A model generated the notes under the pieces. The model searched no databases. It was not told the DNA's origin and was given only the letters and a program-made list of their open reading frames with translations. DNA of 64,000 bases, taken from contig NW_027096015.1 of assembly GCF_040115645.1 (NCBI RefSeq), positions 682,001 to 746,000 of the forward strand, given 5' to 3'. Position numbers and translations under genes: made by a program. Below, piece after piece: positions 51,039-61,774 of the stretch. This DNA is from Euwallacea fornicatus (Eukaryota; Arthropoda; Insecta; Coleoptera; Curculionidae). Every line of letters begins with the position of its first letter. Position 1 is the first letter of the stretch.

Positions 51039-54000
51039 CTTAATCAAAGACTCAAATGAACCATCTCGACGAGATCTTTAACATGACGTAACACATCATG
51101 ATTGTATCATCTTGAGTTTCCACGAAAAATAGTACTTTATGAGCTCAAACATACAAGTATTGTGACTTTTCACATGTTGAAGCAAGATAACTTCGGTCAA
51201 TGAGGACCAAATTTCTTAATCAAAGACTCAAATGAACCATCTCGACGAGATCTTTAACATGACGTAACACATCATGATTGTATCATCTTGAGTTTCAAAG
51301 AAAAATAGTACTTTATGAGCTCAAACATACAAGTTTTGTGACTTTTCACACTTTGAAGCTCTATAACTTCGGTCAATGAGGACCAAATTTCTTAATCAAA
51401 GACTCAAATGAACCATCTCGACGAGATCTTTAACATAATGGTACATATCATGATTGTATCATCTTGAGTTTCCACGAAAAATAGTACTTTATGAGCTCAA
51501 ACATAAAATTTTTGTGACTTTTCACATGTTGAAGCTCGATAACTTCGGTCAATGAGGACCAAATTTCTTAATCAAATACTCAAATGAACCAAGTCGACGA
51601 GATCTTTAACATGACGTTACACATCATGATTGTATCTTCTTGAGTTTCAAAGAAAAATAGTACTTAATGAGCTCAAACATACAAGTTTTGTGACTTTTCA
51701 CATTTTGAAGCTCGATAACTTCGGTCAATGAGGACCAAATTTCTTAATCAAAGACTCAAATGAACCATCTCGACGAGATTTTTAACATGACGTTACACAT
51801 CATGATTGTATCATTTTGAGTTTCCACGAAAAATAGTACTTTATGAGCTCAAACATACAAGTTTTGTGACTTTTCACATGTTGAAGCAAGATAACTTCGG
51901 TCAATGAGGACCAAATTTCTTAATCAAATACTCAAATGAACCATCTCGACGAGATTTTTAACATGACGTTACACATCATGATTGTATCTTCTTGAGTTTC
52001 AAAGAAAAATAGTACTTAATGAGCTCAAACATACAATTTTTGTGACTTTTCACATGTTGAAGCTCGATAACTTCGGTCAACGAGGACCAAATTTCTTAAT
52101 CAAAGACTCAAATGAACCATCTCGACGAGATCTTTTACATAATGATACACATCATGATTGTATCATCTTGAGTTTCCACGAAAAATAGTACTTAATCAGC
52201 TCAAACATACAAGTTTTGTGACTTTTCACATTTTGAAGCTCGATAACTTCGGTCAATGAGGACCAAATTTCTTAATCAAAGACTCAAATGAACCATCTCG
52301 ACGAGATCTTTAACATGACGTAACACATCATGATTGTATCATCTTGAGTTTCAAAGAAAAATAGTACTTTATGAGTTCAAACATACAATTTTTGTGACTT
52401 TTCACATGTTGAAGCTCGATAACTTCGGTCAATGAGGACCAAATTTCTTAATCAAAGACTCAAATGAACCATCTCGACGAGATCTTTAACATGACGTAAC
52501 ACATCATGATTGTATCATCTTGAGTTTCAAAGAAAAATAGTACTTTATGAGCTCAAACATACAAGTTTTGTGACTTTTCACACTTTGAAGCTCTATAACT
52601 TCGGTCAATGAGGACCAAATTTCTTAATCAAAGACTCAAATGAACCATCTCGACGAGATCTTTTACATAATGATACACATCATGATTGTATCATCTTGAG
52701 TTTCCACGAAAAATAGTACTTAATCAGCTCAAACATACAAGTTTTGTGACTTTTCACATTTTGAAGCTCGATAACTTCGGTCAATGAGGACCAAATTTCT
52801 TAATCAAAGACTCAAATGAACCATCTCGACGAGATCTTTAACATAATGATACACATCATGATTGTATCATCTTGAGTTTCCACGAAAAATAGTACTTTAT
52901 GAGCTTAAACATAAAATTTTTGTGACTTTTCACATGTTGAAGCTCGATAACTTCGGTCAATGAGGACCAAATTTCTTAATCAAAGACTCAAATGAACCAT
53001 CTCGACGAGATCTTTAACATAATGATACATATCATGATTGTATCATCTTGAGTTTCCACGAAAAATAGTACTTTATGAGCTCAAACATAAAATTTTTGTG
53101 ACTTTTCACATGTTGAAGCTCGATAACTTCGGTCAATGAGGACCAAATTTCTTAATCAAATATTCAAATGAACCATCTCGACGAGATTTTTAACATGACG
53201 TTACACATCATGATTGTATCTTCTTGAGTTTCAAAGAAAAATAGTACTTAATGAGCTCAAACATACAAGTTTTGTGACTTTTCACATTTTGAAGCTCGAT
53301 AACTTCGGTCAATGAGGACCAAATTTCTTAATCAAAGACTCAAATGAACCATCTCGACGAGATCTTTAACATGACGTAACACATCATGATTGTATCATCT
53401 TGAGTTTCAAAGAAAAATAGTACTTTATGAGTTCAAACATACAATTTTTGTGACTTTTCACATGTTGAAGCTCGATAACTTCGGTCAATGAGGACCAAAT
53501 TTCTTTATCAAAGTCTCAAATGAACCATCTCGACGAGATTTTTAACATGACGTTACACATCATGATTGTATCTTCTTGAGTTTCAAAGAAAAATAGTACT
53601 TAATGAGCTCAAACATACAAGTTTTGTGACTTTTCACATTTTGAAGCTCGATAACTTCGGTCAATGAGGACCAAATTTCTTAATCAAAGACTCAAATGAA
53701 CCATCTCGACGAGATCTTTAACATAATGATACACATCATGATTGTATCATCTTGAGTTTCCACGAAAAATAGTACTTTATGAGCTCAAACATAAAATTTT
53801 TGTGACTTTTCACATGTTGAAGCTCGATAACTTCGGTCAATGAGGACCAAATTTCTTAATCAAAGACTCAAATGAACCATCTCGACGAGATCTTTAACAT
53901 AATGATACATATCATGACTGTATCATCTTGAGTTTCCACGAAAAATAGTACTTTATGAGCTCAAACATAAAATTTTTGTGACTTTCCACATGTTGAAGCT

Positions 54001-55790
54001 CGATAACTTCGGTCAATGAGGACCAAATTTCTTAATCAAATACTCAAATGAACCATCTCGACGAGATCTTTAACATGACGTTACACATCATGATTGTATC
54101 TTCTTGAGTTTCAAAGAAAAATAGTATTTAATGAGCTCAAACATACAAGTTTTGTGACTTTTCACATTTTGAAGCTCGATAACTTCGGTCAATGAGGACC
54201 AAATTTCTTAATCAAAGACTCAAATGAACCATCTCGACGAGATCTTTAACATGACGTAACACATCATGATTGTATCATCTTGAGTTTCAAAGAAAAATAG
54301 TACTTTATGAGCTCAAACATACAATTTTTGTGACTTTTCACATGTTGAAGCTCGATAACTTCGGTCAATGAGGACCAAATTTCTTCTTCAAAGACTCAAA
54401 TGAACCATCTCGACGAGATCTTTTACATAATGATACACATCATGATTGTATCATCTTGAGTTTCCACGAAAAATAGTACTTAATCTGCTCAAACATACAA
54501 GTTTTGTGACTTTTCACACTTTGAAGCTCGATAACTTCGGTCAATGAGGACCAAATTTCTTAATCAAAGACTCAAATGAACCATCTCGACGAGATCTTTA
54601 ACATGACGTAATACAACATGATTGTATCATCTTGAGATTCAAAGAAAAATAGTACTTTATGAGCTCAATCATAAAATTTTTGTGACTTTTCACATGTTGA
54701 AGCTCGATAACTTCGGTCAATGAGGACCAAATTTCTTAATCAAAGACTCAAATGAACCATCTCGACGAGATCTTTAACATGACGTAACACATCATGATTG
54801 TATCATCTTGAGTTTCCACGAAAAATAGTACTTTATGAGCTCAAACATACAAGTTTTGTGACTTTTCACATGTTGAAGCAAGATAACTTCGGTCAATGAG
54901 GACCAAATTTCTTAATCAAAGACTCAAATGAACCATCTCGACGAGATCTTTAACATGACGTAACACATCATGATTGTATCATCTTGAGTTTCAAAGAAAA
55001 ATAGTACTTTATGAGCTCAAACATACAAGTTTTGTGACTTTTCACACTTTGAAGCTCTATAACTTCGGTCAATGAGGACCAAATTTCTTAATCAAAGACT
55101 CAAATGAACCATCTCGACGAGATCTTTAACATAATGGTACATATCATGATTGTATCATCTTGAGTTTCCACGAAAAATAGTACTTTATGAGCTCAAACAT
55201 AAAATTTTTGTGACTTTTCACATGTTGAAGCTCGATAACTTCGGTCAATGAGGACCAAATTTCTTAATCAAATACTCAAATGAACCAACTCGACGAGATC
55301 TTTAACATGACGTTACACATCATGATTGTATCTTCTTGAGTTTCAAAGAAAAATAGTACTTAATGAGCTCAAACATACAAGTTTTGTGACTTTTCACATT
55401 TTGAAGCTCGATAACTTCGGTCAATGAGGACCAAATTTCTTAATCAAAGACTCAAATGAACCATCTCGACGAGATTTTTAACATGACGTTACACATCATG
55501 ATTGTATTATCTTGAGTTTCCACGAAAAATAGTACTTTATGAGCTCAAACATACAAGTTTTGTGACTTTTCACATGTTGAAGCAAGATAACTTCGGTCAA
55601 TGAGGACCAAATTTCTTAATCAAATACTCAAATGAACCATCTCGACGAGATTTTTAACATGACGTTACACATCATGATTGTATCTTCTTGAGTTTCAAAG
55701 AAAAATAGTACTTAATGAGCTCAAACATACAATTTTTGTGACTTTTCACATGTTGAAGCTCGATAACTTCGGTCAATGAGGACCAAATTT
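51039..55790. repeat. Right-zone mosaic, partial copy of 40.5-43.8 kb
   Basis: Markers shared with the earlier segment are 'ccaagtcg' (51591), 'gagcttaaac' (52901) and 'agtatttaatg' (about 54124). A 'cttcttc/ttttac/cttaatctg' monomer (54381) is followed by 'gacgtaatac...gagattc/ctcaatcat' and a 'gcaagat' monomer; this trio recurs at 60895-61422 and from 63711. The stretch contains the stop-removing T-to-C at 52081 and private changes such as 'tattcaaatg' (53161) and 'catgactg' (about 53918). No gene. Confidence 0.7.
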
Positions 55791-58700
55791 CTTAATCAAA
55801 GACTCAAATGAACCATCTCGACGAGATCTTTAACATAACGTAACACATCATGATTGTATCATCTTGAGTTTCATAGAAAAATAGTACTTAATCAGCTCAA
55901 ACATACAAGTTTTGTGACTTTTCACATTTTGAAGCTCGATAACTTCGGTCAATGAGGACCAAATTTCTTAATCAAAGACTCAAATGAACCATCTCGACGA
56001 GATCTTTTACATAATGATACACATCATGATTGTATCATCTTGAGTTTCCACGAAAAATAGTACTTAATCAGCTCAAACATACAAGTTTTGTGACTTTTCA
56101 CATTTTGAAGCTCGATAACTTCGGTCAATGAGGACCAAATTTCTTAATCAAAGACTCAAATGAACCATCTCGACGAGATCTTTAACATGACGTAACACAT
56201 CATGATTGTATCATCTTGAGTTTCAACGAAAAATAGTACTTTATGAGCTCAAACATACAAGTTTTGTGACTTTTCACATTTTGAAGCTCGATAACTTCGG
56301 TCAATGAGGACCAAATTTCTTAATCAAAGACTCAAATGAACCATCTCGACGAGATCTTTAACATGACGTAACACATCATGATTGTATCATCTTGAGTTTC
56401 CACGAAAAATAGTACTTTATGAGCTCAAACATAAAATTTTTGTGACTTTTCACATGTTGAAGCTCGATAACTTCGGTCAATGAGGACCAAATTTCTTAAT
56501 CAAAGACTCAAATGAACCATCTCGACGAGATCTTTAACATAATGATACATATCATGATTGTATCATCTTGAGTTTCCACGAAAAATAGTACTTTATGAGC
56601 TCAAACATAAAATTTTTGTGACTTTTCACATGTTGAAGCTCGATAACTTCGGTCAATGAGGACCAAATTTCTTAATCAAATACTCAAATGAACCATCTCG
56701 ACGAGATCTTTAACATGACGTAACACATCATGATTGTATCATCTTGAGTTTCAAAGAAAAATAGTACTTTATGAGCTCAAACATAAAATTTTTGTGACTT
56801 TTCACATGTTGAAGCTCGATAACTTCGGTCAATGAGGACCAAATTTCTTAATCAAAGACTCAAATGAACCATCTCGACGAGATCTTTAACATGACGTAAC
56901 ACATCATGATTGTATCATCTTGAGTTTCAAAGAAAAATAGTACTTTATGAGCTCAAACATACAAGTTTTGTGACTTTTCACACTTTGAAGCTCGATAACT
57001 TCGGTCAATGAGGACCAAATTTCTTAATCAAAGACTCAAATGAACCATCTCGACGAGATCTTTAACATAACGTAAAACATCATGATTGTATCATCTTGAG
57101 TTTCAAAGAAAAATAGTACTTTATGAGCTCAATCATAAAATTTTTGTGACTTTTCACATGTTGAAGCTCGATAACTTCGGTCAATGAGGACCAAATTTCT
57201 TAATCAAATACTCAAATGAACCATCTCGACGAGATCTTTAACATGACATTACACATCATGATTGTATCTTCTTGAGTTTCAAAGAAAAATAGTACTTAAT
57301 GAGCTCAAACATACAAGTTTTGTGACTTTTCACGTTTTGAAGCTCGATAACTTCGGTCAATGAGGACCAAATTTCTTAATCAAAGACTCAAATGAACCAT
57401 CTCGACGAGATCTTTAACATAATGATACACATCATGATTGTATCATCTTGAGTTTCCACGAAAAATAGTACTTAATCAGCTCAAACATACAAGTTTTGTG
57501 ACTTTTCACACTTTGAAGCTCGATAACTTCGGTCAATGAGGACCAAATTTCTTAATCAAAGACTCAAATGAACCATCTCGACGAGATCTTTAACATAATG
57601 ATACACATCATGATTGTATCATCTTGAGTTTCCACGAAAAATAGTACTTAATCAGCTCAAACATACAAGTTTTGTGACTTTTCACACTTTGAAGCTCGAT
57701 AACTTCGGTCAATGAGGACCAAATTTCTTAATCAAAGACTCAAATGAACCATCTCGACGAGATCTTTAACATAATGATACACATCATGATTTTATCATCT
57801 TGAGTTTCCACGAAAAATAGTACTTAATCAGCTCAAACATACAAGTTTTGTGACTTTTCACATGTTGAAGCTCGATAACTTCGGTCAATGAGGACCAAAT
57901 TTCTTAATCAAATACTCAAATGAACCATCTCGACGAGATCTTTTACATAATGATACACATCATGATTGTATCATCTTGAGTTTCCACGAAAAATAGTACT
58001 TAATCAGCTCAAACATACAAGTTTTGTGACTTTTCACATTTTGAAGCTCGATAACTTCGGTCAATGAGGACCAAATTTCTTAATCAAAGACTCAAATGAA
58101 CCATCTCGACGAGATCTTTAACATGACGTAACACATCATGATTGTATCATCTTGAGTTTCAAAGAAAAATAGTACTTTATGAGCTCAAACATACAAGTTT
58201 TGTGACTTTTCATACTTTGAAGCTCGATAACTTCGGTCAATGAGGACCAAATTTCTTAATCAAAGACTCAAATGAACCATCTCGACGAGATCTTTAACAT
58301 GACGTAACACATCATGATTGTATCATCTTGAGTTTCAAAGAAAAATAGTACTTTATGAGCTCAAACATACAAGTTTTGTGACTTTTCACACTTTGAAGCT
58401 CTATAACTTCGGTCAATGAGGACCAAATTTCTTAATCAAAGACTCAAATGAACCATCTCGACGAGATCTTTAACATAATGGTACATATCATGATTGTATC
58501 ATCTTGAGTTTCCACGAAAAATAGTACTTTATGAGCTCAAACATAAAATTTTTGTGACTTTTCACATGTTGAAGCTCGATAACTTCGGTCAATGAGGACC
58601 AAATTTCTTAATCAAATACTCAAATGAACCAACTCGACGAGATCTTTAACATGACGTTACACATCATGATTGTATCTTCTTGAGTTTCAAAGAAAAATAG

Positions 58701-58958
58701 TACTTAATGAGCTCAAACATACAAGTTTTGTGACTTTTCACATTTTGAAGCTCGATAACTTCGGTCAATGAGGACCAAATTTCTTAATCAAAGACTCAAA
58801 TAAACCATCTCGACGAGATTTTTAACATGACGTTACACATCATGATTGTATTATCTTGAGTTTCCACGAAAAATAGTACTTAATGAGCTCAAACATACAA
58901 TTTTTGTGACTTTTCACATGTTGAAGCTCGATAACTTCGGTCAATGAGGACCAAATTT
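55791..58958. repeat. Terminal HOR, copy 1 (18 monomers, 3168 bp)
   Basis: The unit starts with an 'ataacgtaac/cttaatcag' monomer, then 'ttttac', 'tcaacg' (56221), 'tccacg/aaaattttt', 'aatgatacat', 'tactc/gacgtaac', 'cacactttg', 'ataacgtaaaac/ctcaatcat', 'tactc/gacattac' (57241) and 'aatgatacac/cttaatcag'. These ten monomers recur at 58959 and 61775. This copy then has two more 'aatgatacac/cttaatcag' monomers, a local single-monomer amplification, and a distinct tail ending in a chimeric monomer. Confidence 0.8.
58783..58958. repeat. Chimeric monomer at exchange point
   Basis: The left half (to about 58880) has the 'gattttt/gacgttac/tattatc/tccacg' type seen at 55439-55614. The right half has the 'cttaatgag/acaatttttgtg/catgttgaagctcg' type seen at 55615-55790. 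In the related block those two halves belong to two successive monomers, so one monomer's worth of sequence has been removed with phase kept. The exchange lies between the last left-type site ('tccacg', about 58863-58868) and the first right-type site (m100, about 58882). It also carries a private 'aaataaacc'. Confidence 0.8.
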
Positions 58959-61774
58959 CTTAATCAAAGACTCAAATGAACCATCTCGACGAGATCTTTA
59001 ACATAACGTAACACATCATGATTGTATCATCTTGAGTTTCAAAGAAAAATAGTACTTAATCAGCTCAAACATACAAGTTTTGTGACTTTTCACATTTTGA
59101 AGCTCGATAACTTCGGTCAATGAGGACCAAATTTCTTAATCAAAGACTCAAATGAACCATCTCGACGAGATCTTTTACATAATGATACACATCATGATTG
59201 TATCATCTTGAGTTTCCACGAAAAATAGTACTTAATCAGCTCAAACATACAAGTTTTGTGACTTTTCACATTTTGAAGCTCGATAACTTCGGTCAATGAG
59301 GACCAAATTTCTTAATCAAAGACTCAAATGAACCATCTCGACGAGATCTTTAACATGACGTAACACATCATGATTGTATCATCTTGAGTTTCAACGAAAA
59401 ATAGTACTTTATGAGCTCAAACATACAAGTTTTGTGACTTTTCACATTTTGAAGCTCGATAACTTCGGTCAATGAGGACCAAATTTCTTAATCAAAGACT
59501 CAAATGAACCATCTCGACGAGATCTTTAACATGACGTAACACATCATGATTGTATCATCTTGAGTTTCCACGAAAAATAGTACTTTATGAGCTCAAACAT
59601 AAAATTTTTGTGACTTTTCACATGTTGAAGCTCGATAACTTCGGTCAATGAGGACCAAATTTCTTAATCAAAGACTCAAATGAACCATCTCGACGAGATC
59701 TTTAACATAATGATACATATCATGATTGTATCATCTTGAGTTTCCACGAAAAATAGTACTTTATGAGCTCAAACATAAAATTTTTGTGACTTTTCACATG
59801 TTGAAGCTCGATAACTTCGGTCAATGAGGACCAAATTTCTTAATCAAATACTCAAATGAACCATCTCGACGAGATCTTTAACATGACGTAACACATCATG
59901 ATTGTATCATCTTGAGTTTCAAAGAAAAATAGTACTTTATGAGCTCAAACATAAAATTTTTGTGACTTTTCACATGTTGAAGCTCGATAACTTCGGTCAA
60001 TGAGGACCAAATTTCTTAATCAAAGACTCAAATGAACCATCTCGACGAGATCTTTAACATGACGTAACACATCATGATTGTATCATCTTGAGTTTCAAAG
60101 AAAAATAGTACTTTATGAGCTCAAACATACAAGTTTTGTGACTTTTCACACTTTGAAGCTCGATAACTTCGGTCAATGAGGACCAAATTTCTTAATCAAA
60201 GACTCAAATGAACCATCTCGACGAGATCTTTAACATAACGTAACACATCATGATTGTATCATCTTGAGTTTCAAAGAAAAATAGTACTTTATGAGCTCAA
60301 TCATAAAATTTTTGTGACTTTTCACATGTTGAAGCTCGATAACTTCGGTCAATGAGGACCAAATTTCTTAATCAAATACTCAAATGAACCATCTCGACGA
60401 GATCTTTAACATGACATTACACATCATGATTGTATCTTCTTGAGTTTCAAAGAAAAATAGTACTTAATGAGCTCAAACATACAAGTTTTGTGACTTTTCA
60501 CGTTTTGAAGCTCGATAACTTCGGTCAATGAGGACCAAATTTCTTAATCAAAGACTCAAATGAACCATCTCGACGAGATCTTTAACATAATGATACACAT
60601 CATGATTGTATCATCTTGAGTTTCCACGAAAAATAGTACTTAATCAGCTCAAACATACAAGTTTTGTGACTTTTCACACTTTGAAGCTCGATAACTTCGG
60701 TCAATGAGGACCAAATTTCTTAATCAAAGACTCAAATGAACCATCTCGACGAGATCTTTAACATAACGTAACACATCATGATTGTATCATCTTGAGTTTC
60801 AAAGAAAAATAGTACTTAATCAGCTCAAACATACAAGTTTTGTGACTTTTCACATGTTGAAGCTCGATAACTTCGGTCAATGAGGACCAAATTTCTTCTT
60901 CAAAGACTCAAATGAACCATCTCGACGAGATCTTTTACATAATGATACACATCATGATTGTATCATCTTGAGTTTCCACGAAAAATAGTACTTAATCTGC
61001 TCAAACATACAAGTTTTGTGACTTTTCACACTTTGAAGCTCGATAACTTCGGTCAATGAGGACCAAATTTCTTAATCAAAGACTCAAATGAACCATCTCG
61101 ACGAGATCTTTAACATGACGTAATACATCATGATTGTATCATCTTGAGATTCAAAGAAAAATAGTACTTTATGAGCTCAATCATAAAATTTTTGTGACTT
61201 TTCACATGTTGAAGCTCGATAACTTCGGTCAATGAGGACCAAATTTCTTAATCAAAGACTCAAATGAACCATCTCGACGAGATCTTTAACATGACGTAAC
61301 ACATCATGATTGTATCATCTTGAGTTTCCACGAAAAATAGTACTTTATGAGCTCAAACATACAAGTTTTGTGACTTTTCACATGTTGAAGCAAGATAACT
61401 TCGGTCAATGAGGACCAAATTTCTTAATCAAAGACTCAAATGAACCATCTCGACGAGATTTTTAACATGACGTTACACATCATGATTGTATTATCTTGAG
61501 TTTCCACGAAAAATAGTACTTTATGAGCTCAAACATACAAGTTTTGTGACTTTTCACATGTTGAAGCAAGATAACTTCGGTCAATGAGGACCAAATTTCT
61601 TAATCAAATACTCAAATGAACCATCTCGACGAGATTTTTAACATGACGTTACACATCATGATTGTATCTTCTTGAGTTTCAAAGAAAAATAGTACTTAAT
61701 GAGCTCAAACATACAATTTTTGTGACTTTTCACATGTTGAAGCTCGATAACTTCGGTCAATGAGGACCAAATTT
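58959..61774. repeat. Terminal HOR, copy 2 (16 monomers, 2816 bp)
   Basis: The first ten monomers match copy 1 in order and markers ('tcaacg' 59389, 'gacattac' 60409). The tail differs: 'ataacgtaac/cttaatcag/catgttg' (60719), 'cttcttc' (60893), 'gacgtaatac/gagattc' (61071), 'gcaagat', 'gattttt/tattatc/gcaagat', 'tactc/gattttt'. The tail is repeated in copy 3 as far as the window shows. Confidence 0.85.

Noticed and set aside
51982..52188. Open reading frame of 68 codons
   Set aside because: It lies wholly in satellite DNA, begins with TTG rather than ATG, and exists only because T-to-C at 52081 turns the TGA found in nearly every other monomer ('ggtcaatgagg') into CGA. It has no recognisable domain and no conserved copies, so it is a chance frame.
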